The notes: a model not told the origin generated them from the sequence alone. DNA of 64,000 nucleotides from Erinaceus europaeus (GCF_950295315.1 NW_026647370.1:1-64000), one strand, 5' to 3'; shown: positions 23,516 through 34,987, counted from the first letter of the stretch. A program made the numbers and translations.

Positions 23516-24030
23516 CAAGATTTTTTTTATGCGCACATCCAAAATGGATATAAAGAGCTCCATTGTTTAAAAATATTTTATTTATTTATAAATGAGAAAA
23601 ATAGGAGGAAAGAGAGAAAGAACCAGACATCTCTCTGATATATGTGCTGCTGGGGATCAAACTCATGACCTCCTGCTTGAGAGTCCAACGCTTTATTCAC
23701 TGTACCACAAGAGCCGCATGTTCCTTTTGATACTTAATATTCAAAATACAGACATTCACAATGAGAATAATCACCTATTTGTATTTACACAATTGCTTCT
23801 TTTATTTTTAACACAATTCTTTGTAACAGGACATTTTTAATGGGTAAAAAGATATTTGCAAATACAAATAAATTGGTTATATACAGAACAAGTGCTGGAT
23901 CCCAGTTCTGGAAATTTTCTCTTACAAAGCAAGCTGTTTTCTCCATTTGATGAATGAATGCATCTAGGTCTGAGGTGACCATGCAGGTAGCAGAGAGGAT
24001 ATGAGATTCACAACTCACCTTTATCCTGAT

Positions 24031-24191
24031 TTTTTTTTTCCCAAGATTTTCTTTATTTATTCATTAGAAGGATAGGAGGAGAGAGAGAAAGAACCAGATA
24101 TCAGTCTGGTACATGTGCTACTGGGGATCGAACTCATGACCTCATACTTGAGAGCCCAATCCTTTATCCAATGTACCACTTCCCGGACCAC
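24031..24191 (-). mobile_element. SINE-B inserted in PRSS16 coding exon 12
   Basis: A near full-length SINE-B lies in the same orientation as the gene, with A-rich tail at 24031-24040. It is flanked by a 12-bp target duplication with one mismatch (24022-24033 tatcctgatttt, 24192-24203 tatcctggtttt). It supplies the current stop codon and AATAAA-type motifs (complement of about 24051-24062) downstream of it. Confidence 0.92.
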
Positions 24192-24246
24192 TATCCTGGT
24201 TTTCTTTTGCCAGCCTAAGCCAAGTCTTCAACTGATGGTGGATGTT
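24142..24246 (-). CDS. PRSS16: PRSS16 exon 12 with SINE-derived C-terminus
   Basis: Residues 491-524. Eighteen ancestral-type residues (NIHHQLKTWLRLAKENQD) are followed, inside an inserted SINE-B, by sixteen new residues (SGPGSGTLDKGLGSQV) and a TGA at 24142-24144. Beyond the SINE the displaced ancestral end continues in frame from the target repeat as GAT AAA GGT GAG TTG TGA (stop at 24008-24010), matching the KGE-type ending I recall for human. Acceptor is ctacag at 24247-24252. Confidence 0.88.
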   Translation of the reverse strand, partial: NIHHQLKTWLRLAKENQDSGPGSGTLDKGLGSQV

Positions 24247-26928
24247 CTGTAGAGAATTTCAAAAGTCAACCTCCAGCACTAGTAAAAGAAAAAAAAAAAG
24301 CAAAATATAAATTAAAAATGCAAATCACCCAGAGATTTTCTTCCCTTACCTGGCGCCCCAAGCGGAGACTGGGGGAGTCTGAGGGTCTCTCAGGTGCCAT
24401 GTCCATGCAGTGGGAACTACTAGGGATGAGAAGAGCTGATTCTGAAGGTCCTAAGTTCTGGGTTATACTTAGTGCATGCCAGGGGTCTGTGTCCCCTAGA
24501 AAGAAAGGAGAGAATGTGTATTGAATTGGGGCTAGATAGAGGTTTGGGAGTTGGGTTCTGATGGCATACTCACCATTGATGAACAATAAGTGGGTGGCCC
24601 CAGGGGTCTGGCCACCATAGTAGGAGTTTGTCTGGACCACAGCCTGGGCTATGGATGAAGCTGAGAGTCCAAACACCTGTTCACATAACTCTAGGTAGGA
24701 GGGCAGTGCTGGAAGCTGGGAGAAAGGGCATTTGGGGTCTTCACAGGTGACATCTGTAGAGGGAAATATCTATAAGAATAAGGTATATGCCAGCCCCCAT
24801 CCTTTTTTTTTTTTTTTTTTTAATAATCAGTTTTAGAATTCTCTTCCCAGTGGTGGTCAAGACAGCTCTGGGGTTTCCTTTTAAAGAGTTCACAACTCCC
24901 TTCTCAGAATGATCAGGACTGTGGTAAAAACAGGCTTTGGGGTCGGGTAGAGTGGGTCGGGTAGACTGGTAGTAGGGGGATATCACCATATCACTAGAAG
25001 GAACACAATGGGCTCCAGGATAGCAAATAAGGGATAAGATCTAAAGAATTGGTAGAGGGTGGGGAAGATAGCATAATGGTTATACAGAGATTCTCATGCC
25101 TGAGGCTCCAAAGTCTCAGGTTCAATCCCCCATACCATCATAAGCCAGACCTCAGCAGTGCTCTGCTAAAAATAAAAATATAATATAATATAATATAATA
25201 TAATAAGAATAATAGTCAAGATACTTTTAAAAAAGAATTGACAGGAGTGAGTAAAGCAAAGAGAGAAGATCAAGTGTAAGGACAGAGAAAACAGCATTAC
25301 GAGGGGCCAGGCAGTGGCACACATGGTTGAGCACTCACATTATAATGTGAAAGGGCCCAGGTTCAAGCCCCTGGTCCCCACCTGCAGGGGGAAAGCTTCA
25401 CAAGTGGTGGAGCAGGGATGCAGGTGTCTCTCTGCCTCTCTCCCTCTCTATCTCCTCCTCTTCTCTCTCAATTTCTCTCTGTCTCTATCTAATAGTAAAT
25501 AAATAAATAAATAAATAAAGGTAGATACAGACTATTAAAAAAAGAGAGAGAGAGAAAAAAAACAGCATAGCAAAGGCCTAGTTCTTAAGAAGGAGCCTGC
25601 TGTGGTTCAAGCACAAATTGGATGAGATGTCTCTTTCTCAACCCCACATAAGCTTATTCCTTCATTACTGTTTACTGAATACCTACTGTATATAGGGTTC
25701 TGCTACATGTATGTGACAAAACACACAACACACAATACTGCCAGGAGCAGTGATTTCGCATGCATGAAGCCCCAGTGCTGAAAAAGTAATTTTTTAATCT
25801 GAAATTTAAGTCATTTGTATATATTTCTTAAAATTTAAATAATTTAAAAATAATTAACTTTTTTTTTCCATTTATAGAGACAGAAGTTGAGAAGGAAGGG
25901 GGAGATAAGAGAGAAGGGGCTGGGCGGTAGCACACAGTATGGAGCTCAAGGACTGGCACAAGGATTCCGATTCAAGCCCCTAGCTTCTCACCTGCAGGAA
26001 GGTCACCTCAAAATCGGTCTGTAGGTTTCTATCATTCTCTCCTCCTTTCCTGTCTTCCCCTCCTCTCTCAATTTGTCTTGTGCAACAATAACAGCAACAA
26101 CAACAATGGAAAAAAGATGGCCAAAGGGTAGTAGTGGGTAATAGTGTAGGCACCACCGAGCCCCAGAGATAACCCTGGAGGCAAGAGAGACAGAGAGAAA
26201 GAAACAGACAGAGAGAGAGATGAGCCAGCAGCACTGCTTCACCACTTGTGAAGCTTCTCACCCTGCAGGTGAGGACCAGGGATTTTAACCTTGCAGACTA
26301 TACCACATGCACTCAGCCTGGCTCACTACTCCCCTGCCCCCAAAATATTTTATAAATTAATGATAGGGGGGGAGAGAAAGAGAAGTAGACATCACTCTGA
26401 CACATGTGCTGCCAGGGATCAAACTTGGGACCTCATGCTTGAGAGTTCAATACATTATCTACTGCACCACCTCCTAGACTGCCTAAAATTCAAATTTAAT
26501 TGGGAATTTCGTATTGTATTTAACAGTCCTATCCATTAAGAACTATGAAAGGGTTCTGAGTAGAAAAAGGACAAGGTCATATTTACAACGCTGTCTTTGA
26601 ATATTGTAGTTGGACTATACGGAGGAAATAAGGACCAATAAACAAGAAAGGCGACTCAGTCAGGGATCCACACAAAAGAGGATGAGGATCTCTGACAGCA
26701 GACGGAGGAAAAAAAAAAAAAAAGGAAGAACTGGTGAATTGACTAAGGAGGAAGGGTAGACAGAACTCAGTGGTCAGAAGGTCATGGAGATATTGGAAAG
26801 GTGGCATGCAGGATACCACCAGGAAGTTGGGAGGTGGTGCATCTAGTAAAGTGTGCATGTTACAGTGCACAAGGACCCTGGTTCAAGTCTCTGGCCCCCA
26901 CCTGCAGGGGGAAGTTTTACTAGTGGTA

Positions 26929-26974
<46 letters not shown>

Positions 26975-29900
26975 CTCCCCTCTCAAATTCTGTCTCTATC
27001 CAGTTAAAAAAAAAAAAAAAGGTACCACTAAGTTTGCTTTTTTTTTTTTTTTTAGGTTTTTAGCTTACTGACAAGAGGGCTTGGCCATTCCTGGAATAAG
27101 AATATACAGATGTGGAGTAGACTAAAGAGATGAGCACTTATGTTGAGAGATCATGTGCAGGACAAGGACATATACATTCCACTAAGACAGTCCATCCTTG
27201 TGCCCCATGCCTGCAAGTTTAAGAAGCCAAGCAAGTGACCTTGGAGTTAGCAAAGTGGATAAAGCTTTAGCATGACATGTTTCCAGCATCACATGTGTTA
27301 GTGGTGCTCTGGTTCTCTTTCCTTTCTCCCTCATATGTGAATAAATCAATCTTAAAAAAATTAAATTGGAAGGGAGTCCGGTGGTAGCACAGCAGGTTAA
27401 GCGTATGTGGCGCAAAGTGCAAGGACCTTGAGTGAGGATCCCAGTTCGAGCGCCCAACTCCCCACCTACAGGGAAGTCGCTTCACAAGCGGTGAAACAGG
27501 TCTGCAGGTGCTTTTTTCTCCCCCTCTCTGTCTTCCCCCCTCTGTCTTCCCCTCCTCTCTCCATTTCTCTCTGTCCTATCCAACAACAGCAACATCAATA
27601 ACAACAACAATAATAACTACAACAATGAAAAACAACAAGGGCAACAAAAAGGGAGTAATAAATATTTTAAAAAATAAATTATGGCTGAGGAAATAGCATA
27701 ATGGTTAGACAAAAGACTTTCATGCCTCTGAGACTGAGTTCTCAGGTTCAATACCCAGCACCACCATAAGCCAGAATTGTGTAGTGTCCTGGTAAAATAA
27801 AATAAAATAAAATAAAATAAAATAAAATAAATGGGCTGGGTGGTGGTGCAGCCAGTTGAGTGAACACATTACCATGCTCAAGAACCTAAGTTCAAGCCTC
27901 AGTCCTTACCTGCAAGGGAAAGCTGCATGAGAGTGGTGAGGGAGTGCTTTAGTTGTCTCTCTTTCTCTATTTCCCCTGCCCCTCTCAATTTTTCTTTGTC
28001 CTATCAAATAAATATTTTATAAAATTAAATTTCAAAAACGAAGTTCAGCAGTCAGGCCAGTTTCCCTGTGATATGAAAATAGGTATAGACCACTTGTGAG
28101 ATGACTTGTCTGGGCGTAGCACAGATGTATGGTTGGGGCAAAGTCTGGGTCGGTCACTTACAGAAGCCAAATTCAGTGCATGTCTGGTACAACCACTGCC
28201 GGTCACCCACGCTGGACACTTGGGGTTCTGTGATCCTCAGCTGTGCCACTGTCTCTGCTCGGGAAAAGCTTAAACATCTCTGGTCCAGGCTGTGCATGAG
28301 AACCTGGGGGACAATATGCATACAACTACATACACACACATATACATATATATGTCCTTCTTTCCCCCACTCCCCAAACTAGAGCCTAGAGGCCTGGGTC
28401 CCTACAAGTCAAAGGTCAAAAGTCAGGCAAGGGCCTGGGAGATAGCACTATGGTTATGCAAAAGATTTTTATGACTGGGGCCAAGTGGTGGTGCATCTGG
28501 TAGAGCGAGCACACTTGACAATGCACAAGGACTAGGGTTCAAGCTTCCACTCTCCACCTGCAGGGGGAAGCTTCCTGAAAGATGAAGCAGTGTTGCTGCA
28601 GGTATCTCTCTCCCTATTTCCCCCCTTCCCTCTCAATTTCCGTCTATATTCAATAAATAGATAAGTAAATAAAGTATTAACAAACAAGCAGACAAACAAA
28701 AACGAATGTTCAAGGACTCTGGCTCAAACCCCAGCCCCCACTTGCAGAGAAGTCACTTCACAGGTGGTGAAACAGTGTTGCTGTTATTTGCTCCCTATCT
28801 CCCCCTTCCCTCTCAAGTTCTGTCTTTACTCTAAATAAATAAATAAATATTAAAAGAAAAAGACTTTCATGATGAAGGCTCTAAGGTCCCAGGTTCAATT
28901 CCCTAGCACCACTATCAAACAGAGTTGAGTAGTGCTCTGACCAAAAAAAAAAAAAAAAAAAAAAGTCAGCGAAGTGACCTGAGATATCTCAGAGGTAGAG
29001 CATAGGATAAGGGAGGCCTCAGGTTCAGCATATGCCAAATCTAAGCGGTGCTATGGTTTCTCTCACTCATAAAAAATAAAGACAAGGCGGCTGGAGAAGT
29101 GGCTCAACTGGGCTCTCCTGTCTGAGGTTTCTGGTTCAATCTCCAGTACCACAAGTGCCAGAGTGTGCTTGGGCTTCTTTCTCTCCTTCCTGTCTCATGG
29201 GAAGCTCTCTCTGATATGTAATCAAGAAAATAAATCCTTACAAATGTAAACTAAAATGAAAACAAGTGTTTGTAAAACACAGCGGAGTGAGTTCCTGAGA
29301 ACCCCATGGTAAGAGGGGGGTGGGAGCCTGGGCCCTATGAGTTAAGACGTTAATGGATAGATGACTGGGGCCTTATACCCTGTGAGACCTTGAGCAACTC
29401 ATAATCCGTTTACTTCACCTGTGAGTGAGAATAAGTGTCTAGCTCCTAGAATTACTGTGCGTATTCAATGAAATCATTCCTATCTTACGGAAGAGGAAAG
29501 TAAGGCTCAAAAAGGTTCACACTTGCCCAAGAGCACAGAGTGGAAGTGGAGCTGAAAGAAACCTTGGTCTGAGGACTAGCGCTGTCCGCGCTCAGCGGTG
29601 CTCTCTCACCTTCACTGCCCGACGTAAACCGCGGTACGCAGCCGGGTGGCTAAAGTTGCCCTGGGGCCCTAGGAGGAGTCGGCAGAACTGCCTCACACCC
29701 AGCGGCGCTCCCTCCTGCCCATCGTACTGCACGGCTCCTCCCACTAGAGCTTGTAGCGCCCCCAGCAGCTCCGCCTGGTCCTCCGTGCGGTCCAGGGACC
29801 CGCAGGCGCCCAGCTCCGCCCTTAGCGTAGCCCGAGCCGCCCCTCCAGCGCGCAGACGCCGCTCCACCTCCGCGAATGCAGCGGACACCGCAGCCCGGCA

Positions 29901-32900
29901 CTGCGAGGACAAATAAGCAACAACGGCGAAAGCGCGGGGCTGTACCTCAGCCTTGCCGTCTCCAGCACCCACACGTTTCTGGGGCGCCCCATATCCCCTT
30001 CGCTAGGCTCTCGGGGAGCTGCTGCAGTGAGTTCTGGCCCCACCCTCTCCTGGCTCCTCCTCTCCGACTGCCCTGGCCCCGCCCCTACATTATCCGGCTC
30101 GCTCCCGCTGGACTCCGCCCTCGCTTAGGCCCCGCCCCTACATTCTCCGGCTAGCTCCCGCTGACTCCGCCCTCGCTTAGGCCCCGCCCCTTCAAGGCCC
30201 AGACTTGTTCCAGGTGTGTGTCCCAGGTTTAAGGCCCTGTCAAATTCTCCATTTCCGCCTTCTTCCAAATTCAGGGATTTCACCTCGCTTAGCTCCTGAC
30301 TTAATGTTGACTTCACCGTTTTCTCTCACCAAAGTCCACAACCTCTTCTTCCTATCCGTTCTCAGACTAGGGCCCATCCTACCTCCGGGGATCCGCCGAT
30401 CGCCGTGTTCTTTAGGCTTCTGGACACCACCTGTAGCAGAACGGAGGGAGAAGGTGTCATCGGACTTGGACTATTGATGCCCGCCGCCTCCTTCCCGCTC
30501 TGGCTTCATCCTTACGTCATTATATTCAGAGAAATCCAGCACAGCCCGCACCGGAGCGGAAGAAGCGATTGAGGCGAAAATGAGATGGGGAAACTGATAG
30601 AGGAGAAATCGTTAGTCTCTGGTCATAGGGAATGGGTTCCTACATATTCCTGCTGGTGTCAGTCTTGTGGTTTTAGGCAAGTCCCTATCTCCTATGTACC
30701 GAACTCTTGCGAAGACAACTTGTTGAAAACTTTTGGGGAGTGGGGAGTTAGAGAGTGGCTGTTCCTGTTTTCTCAGGAGGATTCCCAGAGCCCAAGTTCC
30801 CTCCCCCGCAGCCCATTCTAGGGAATCCCTGGGACCTTCAGCCGGGCCCAGGCGGCCAAGGAACCGGCGTAGGAGCCTCCAAAGCAGATCCAGGGACTGG
30901 AGGAGGACACATTGAAGACTCGAGAGAGTGCAAGGCGGGCAGAGGCCACGTCAGCTAACCTGGAGCCAGAGGGAAGAGTGGATTGGTACTCACCTCTGGG
31001 AATCCTAGAGATTCCCCCAGCTGCACAGGTGATGACCCAGAGACATGAATGGAGAGTCCGGCCAGAAGTTAGGGTTCTTCTAATAAGTTATTCATGAAGT
31101 TTACCCCACACACACATTGACCACATATGTGCCTAGGCCAGCAGAGACCCCTCTGGAAAGTCCTAACTCTCTTTCCCTTCTGGACTAGATGAGGAAGGAG
31201 AAAATCTCCAAGATAGCATAGATGGAAACTTGGCACATGTAAGTAAAAGTTGGGGCAAAAATAATTTTTCATGAAGAGGAGCGGGGCTTTTATTGACTGA
31301 GGTAGAAGGTATAGAGTGAATAAGAGATACAATTAGGCACCAGATGGTGGCACATCTAGTAGAGAGCACACACTATTATGCCCAGAGTTCAAGCACACAC
31401 ACCCCCACCTGCAAGGGGGATGCTTCACTAGCAGTGAAGCATTGCTGTAGGTTTCTCTCTTTCTCTCTCTTGAGTTTTCTATGCCTATTCAAACTAACTA
31501 GCTAAATTAAATACAATAACAAAAGAGATACACATTGGAAAAAGAAAAAAGGAGGAAGTGTTGGGATATGTCTAACTTCCTCTTTTTTCTGTCCCAAGAA
31601 CTTACTTCCCTCCCCAGCCTTTCTGAGAATGTTTGTATTTGGTGTCAAACACTTAAAAAGTGGTGTAGCAAATCATGTTAAGTGAAATAAGTCAGAAACA
31701 GAAGGACGAATATGGGATGATCTCATTCACAGGAAGAATTTGAAAAACAAGATCAGAAGAGAAAACACTAAGCAGAATCTGGACTGGAGTTGGTGTATTG
31801 CACCAAAGTAAAATACTCTGGGGTGGGTGGGTGGGGGAAGAGTACAGGTCCTGGAAAAGGATGACAGAGGACCTAGTGGGGATTGCATTGTTATGTGGAA
31901 TACTGAGAAATGTTATACATATAAAAACTATTGTATTTTCTGTAGAATGTAAAACATTAATCCCCCAGAAAAGGAAAAATAAAGAGACAAAGGAAGTAAG
32001 GAATAAAATGGTGTAGCCCCTGAAGACTGAAGAACAGAAACAGAAGTGAGGACTTCTGTGGGGACTCAGTGATGGAGGGAAGAGTAAAATAGAAAGAAGA
32101 AATGGATACAAACAGCATATACTCAAATAACATTTTTTCCCGATAACACTGATGAGAAAAAAAATCCATGAGGATGTTGAACTGAACAATATTATCTGAT
32201 GAAGATCTGCTTTCATTATATATCATTTGGCTTTAAATCATACTTTACAATAATGTGTTGGGGGGGTAAGAATGTAGTGTATGTAAGAGAAAAAAATAGA
32301 CTCAGAGGAAAAATAGGGACTCAGAGATGGAAAGAGGAAGAGGTCAAATAGTGGCACACCTAGTTAAGTACATGTATTAATCATCCATAAGAACCCAGGT
32401 TCAAGCCCTGCAGAGGGAAAGCTTCATGAGTGGTGAGGCAGGGCAGCAGGTGTCTATCTCTCGCTCCCTTTTTATTTATTTCCTTTTTGTTGCCCTTGTT
32501 TTTATCATTGTTGTGGTTATTATTATTGTTGTTGTTATTGATGTCATTATTGCTGGGTAGGACATAGAGAAATGGAGAAAGGAGGGGAGGACAGAGAGGG
32601 GGAGAGAAAGATAGACACCTGCAGACCTGCTTCACTGCCTATGAAGGGACTCCCCTGCAGGTGAGGAGCTGGGGGCTCGAACCGGTATCCTTACCCCCAT
32701 CCTTGTGCTTAACCCACTACACTACTGCCCGACTCCCTCACTCCCTTTCTATCTCCTTTCCCTTGCAATTTCTGTCTGTTCTATCAAATAAAATAAAGTT
32801 TAAATTAAAGAGAGAAAGTAAGACAGAGAAGAAAGCATTGAACCAGAGGCTCAGAAGTCAATATCTAGCAGTAGAAGAGACCCAGTTACAGAGATGCCAA

Positions 32901-34987
32901 AACACAGACATTCCAGGCTCTATGTTAACAAACACACTCCCTACCCTTACTTACGCATGCCGACTGGACAAGAAGCGGAGCTGGACTATGTTCAAGCCAC
33001 CGGCAGGTACACTCAGGCCATAAAATCTGTGTTCCAGGCCTATCACCAGGGCCCCCCAGGTTGGTGCAAGGGCTGCAGGGTGCCCTGTGAAAAGTTTAGG
33101 GTGTGTGTGGGGAGTATGTATGGCCTGGTGGAAGCCGTGGGACCCTCAGGTTTCAGTACTATAATGGGCAGCCTTCCTGCTCTCCATTGGCTTATGTTGT
33201 CTCCTCCTGTGTCCTGCTTCTTACCTTTCATCACTGAACCTGGCCCAAGGCTGCTCTCACCTCCCAGATGCAGGAACACAGGTCCATCTTGGGTGACCCA
33301 ATATTTATCATTCACCCAGTACCGCTGAGGGGTAGAATGAAAAAGAAGAAATAGGTTTGTGAGCATTCTGACCTATTCTGTGTTTTCTGTTTTATCAACT
33401 GGATTTCTCTGTATATACTTAGTAAGAAGTGAAATAGGTATGTTTACACATGTGTTCACTTTCCTTTATTCCCTTATCTAGAATGTCATACTCACAAGAG
33501 GAGATTTAAAAATTAGTAATTCTGTTTTTAGTAAAGAGAGAGAACTAGGGAGTCGGGCGGTAGCACAGTGGGTTAAGCGCAGGTGGCACTAAGCACAAGG
33601 ACCAGTGTAAGGATGCCGGTTCGAGCCCCCAGCTCCCCACCTGCAGGGGAATCGCTTCACAAGTGGTGAAACAGGACTGCAGGTGTCTATCTTTCTCTCC
33701 CCTTCTTTGTCTTCCCCTCCTCTCTCCATTTCTCTCTGTCCTATCCAACAACAACGAGATCTACAACAATAAAACAACAAGGGCAACGAAAGGGAATAAA
33801 TAAATAAATAAATAAATAAAGAGAACTTACTTGGGCAAGGGACCAAATTCATGATCTTATACACAAAGTTTGGCATTCTACACACTACACTGTCTCCTGG
33901 GTCTTAAAGAGCAGGCATTTTTGTCATTTTTCCCCCCTTCTTCTCAGAGCCAAGAATCATGCTAGACACTTACTATGTATTAAAATAATAATTGTAGAAG
34001 TAACAATGCATAGATTTAGGATATCAGTGAAAAACTGTTTGAAGACTTTGTAGAGCAGGAGTTTAAAGTAGAAATGTTGTTTATTCATTCGTTAGTTATT
34101 TTCAAAGCCTGTTATGAGCTAGAAATAGTTCCCAAGCTAGTCTTGCCACATATTTAGACCTGGTGGTAAATTTATTGTTCAACCGAAGGATAGAGAGTAA
34201 GGCGACTGTATGGCAATGAGAGGATGAGTGGAAGATGTAACAATGGGACCTGATCCTAAAAGAAAGGGGAAAAGTGCTGAGCTAGAGGGTAAATTGCAGA
34301 AACTGTGACTAGATTAAGAGCAGTATGAGGGGGCCAGGTGGTGGCATACCTGGTGGAACATACACATGCCAATGTGCAAGGACCCGGGTTCAAGCCCCCA
34401 GTCCCCACCTGTAAGGGGAAAGCTTCACAAGTGGTGAAACAGTGCTGTAGGTGGCCCTTTGTCTTTCTCCCTCTTAACCTTCCTCTCCCCTCTCAATTTA
34501 TTTTTGTCTCTATCCAAAATAAATAAGTTATTAAAAAACAATAGCAATATGAGATGTTAACAACAGGCATAAAATGAGACTGGGGACAAAGGTAAGGGAC
34601 TGAGGTGTGAGAAAAAAGAGCAGGAGCTAAGGGACAGAGAAGGAAGAGGGCAGGGTAGTTAGTAGGTGCCCATTTCTAGCCTCACCTGTAAGAAAGACCT
34701 CCCATCAGAGGTATTGAAGGGGTCCAGTGGTTGCTCCAGCCATCCCTCTTTTGGGAATGCTGAAGGCCCAGGGTTCAGAGCCAGGCCCAGGCCAGAACTT
34801 TCCTGAAATTGCTGAATGTATTCCCCAAGGCGCCTGAGAAGGGAAGCTGTGGAAGACAGGTGAAAAGTCAGGTCAGGCCCCCTCAGGAGCCCTTACCTGA
34901 CTCTCAAGCTCTCCTACCTGAAGTGGAAGACCCCCAGAAGGAAAACAGGAACAGAAGGCCCAGCCAAAAGGTAGGTGTGATAGTCAT
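24142..34987 (-). CDS. PRSS16: Thymus-specific serine protease (12 exons, complete)
   Basis: PRSS16 is a family S28 serine carboxypeptidase-like enzyme of cortical thymic epithelium, placed in the endosomal/lysosomal pathway and linked to peptide presentation on MHC class II. The coding exons, in order, are 34918-34987, 34686-34846, 33225-33324, 32955-33084, 30836-30959, 30516-30593, 30383-30430, 29610-29900, 28162-28303, 24574-24753, 24350-24495 and 24142-24246. All have AG acceptors and GT donors and compatible phases, summing to 1,575 nt (524 residues plus stop). There is an N-terminal signal peptide. The putative catalytic residues are Ser183 (GGSYAG), Asp445 (GDTDPW) and His470 (SSHCMD). 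No frameshift or premature stop is present. The last 16 residues are SINE-derived (see exon 12). Human has about 514 residues. The 5' flank from -41 outward is duplicated at 9578. The gene is inverted relative to window direction but faces POM121L2 convergently. Confidence 0.95.
24350..24495 (-). CDS. PRSS16: PRSS16 exon 11 (catalytic Asp and His)
   Basis: Residues 442-490. GDTDPWHAL holds the putative catalytic Asp445, and SSSHCMDMAPERPSD holds the putative His470. Acceptor tttctag, donor CAG|gtaagg. Confidence 0.95.
24574..24753 (-). CDS. PRSS16: PRSS16 exon 10
   Basis: Residues 382-441 plus one base: the cysteine-containing YVTCEDPKCPFSQLP, then LCEQVFGLS and TNSYYGGQTPGA, ending FING before the catalytic Asp segment. 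Acceptor ctacag, donor ATG|gtgagt. Confidence 0.95.
24754..28161. repeat. PRSS16 intron 9, SINE-filled
   Basis: Members: poly(T) 24802-24821, SINE-C 25058-25170 (+) with a (tataa)n tail to 25206, SINE-D 25296-25520 (+), SINE-A 25910-26180 (+), SINE-D 26185-26330 (-), SINE-B 26335-26480 (-), SINE-D 26826-27020 (+) with a CT run 26932-26969, SINE-B 27230-27360 (+), SINE-A 27372-27680 (+), SINE-C 27680-27795 (+) with a (taaaa)n tail to 27830, and SINE-D 27832-28030 (+). Many copies carry expanded simple repeats at their tails. Confidence 0.75.
28162..28303 (-). CDS. PRSS16: PRSS16 exon 9
   Basis: Residues 335-381 plus one base. It contains LSFSRAETVAQLR and the very conserved GDRQWLYQTCTEFGF, which lines the active-site cleft in S28 enzymes. 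Acceptor ccccag, donor TTCT|gtaagt. Confidence 0.95.
28304..29609. repeat. PRSS16 intron 8, SINE-filled
   Basis: A SINE-C head 28430-28475 is followed by SINE-D 28478-28690 (+), a second partial SINE-D 28710-28860 (+), SINE-C 28860-28965 (+), another SINE-like unit 28970-29080 and a SINE-B-like unit 29085-29250 (+). Positions 29255-29609 are unique intron sequence leading to exon 8. Confidence 0.7.
29610..29900 (-). CDS. PRSS16: PRSS16 exon 8 (largest)
   Basis: Residues 238-334, a GC-rich exon coding for part of the helical cap: CRAAVSAAFAEVERRL, an Ala/Arg-rich helix, ELLGALQALVGG, VQYDGQ and GLRRAVK. NFSH is a potential N-glycosylation site. Acceptor cctcgcag, donor AAG|gtgaga. Confidence 0.95.
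30076..30192 (+). repeat. GC-box tandem repeat in PRSS16 intron 7
   Basis: Two units of 53 and 52 bp (30076-30128, 30129-30180) and a partial third. Each begins gccccgcccc, a GC-box/Sp1-type motif, and continues with tacatt, ctccgg and gactccgccctcg. The block lies in a CpG-rich stretch running from exon 8 to about 30200. Confidence 0.85.
30383..30430 (-). CDS. PRSS16: PRSS16 exon 7 (short)
   Basis: Sixteen codons (residues 222-237), VVSRSLKNTAIGGSPE. Acceptor ctacag, donor GAG|gtagga. It is too short for automatic open-frame detection and is recognised by similarity plus splice sites. Confidence 0.9.
30516..30593 (-). CDS. PRSS16: PRSS16 exon 6
   Basis: Residues 196-221, FPHLIFASIASSAPV through LDFSEYND; 26 whole codons. 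Acceptor ctatcag, donor GAC|gtaagg. The SSAPV motif follows the nucleophile elbow in S28 enzymes. Confidence 0.94.
30836..30959 (-). CDS. PRSS16: PRSS16 exon 5 (catalytic serine)
   Basis: Residues 154-195, including SSPWICFGGSYAGSLAAW. The Ser of GGSYAG (residue 183) is the putative nucleophile. FNVSSSS gives an N-glycosylation sequon. Acceptor gctccag; the donor AAG|gtccca is weak beyond the GT. Confidence 0.92.
30960..32954. repeat. PRSS16 intron 4 with L1-X and nested SINEs
   Basis: SINE-D 31335-31530 (+) is followed by an L1-X 3' end at 31655-31990 (+), which includes the agtgaaataagtcagaa and gggatgatctcattca motifs typical of mammalian L1 3' ends. A SINE-D (32345-32460 and 32738-32800, +) is split by a SINE-A (32465-32735, -). 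Confidence 0.75.
32955..33084 (-). CDS. PRSS16: PRSS16 exon 4
   Basis: Residues 111-153 plus two bases: HPAALAPTWGALVIG then LEHRFYGLS (the conserved S28 EHRxYG motif) and LRFLSSRHA. Acceptor tttcacag, donor GC|gtaagt. Confidence 0.94.
33225..33324 (-). CDS. PRSS16: PRSS16 exon 3
   Basis: Residues 78-110 plus one base, starting RYWVNDKYW and containing DGPVFLHLGGE, the S28-family strand and oxyanion-side motif. Acceptor cccctcag, donor AAAG|gtaag. Confidence 0.94.
33325..34685. repeat. PRSS16 intron 2 with SINE-A and SINE-D
   Basis: SINE-A 33549-33820 (+, full length with aaat-repeat tail) and SINE-D 34330-34540 (+). Positions 33830-34325 and 34545-34685 are unique intron sequence. Confidence 0.8.
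34686..34846 (-). CDS. PRSS16: PRSS16 exon 2
   Basis: Residues 24-77: SLLRRLGEYIQQFQES at the start, then the Pro-rich linker and DPFNTSDGRSFLQ with a potential N-glycosylation site (NTS). Acceptor ccacag, donor CAG|gtgag, phase 0 at the 3' end. Confidence 0.93.
34918..34987 (-). CDS. PRSS16: PRSS16 exon 1 (signal peptide)
   Basis: Codons 1-23 plus one base. The product starts MTITPTFW and continues with a Leu/Phe-rich hydrophobic core (LGLLFLFSFW) and small residues, typical of a secretory signal. Donor is G|gtagga. The segmental duplication breakpoint is 41 bp upstream of this ATG. Confidence 0.9.

Noticed and set aside
32894..33328. A 144-codon plus-strand frame
   Set aside because: Antisense to PRSS16 exons 3 and 4, whose splice sites and phases are clear on the minus strand.
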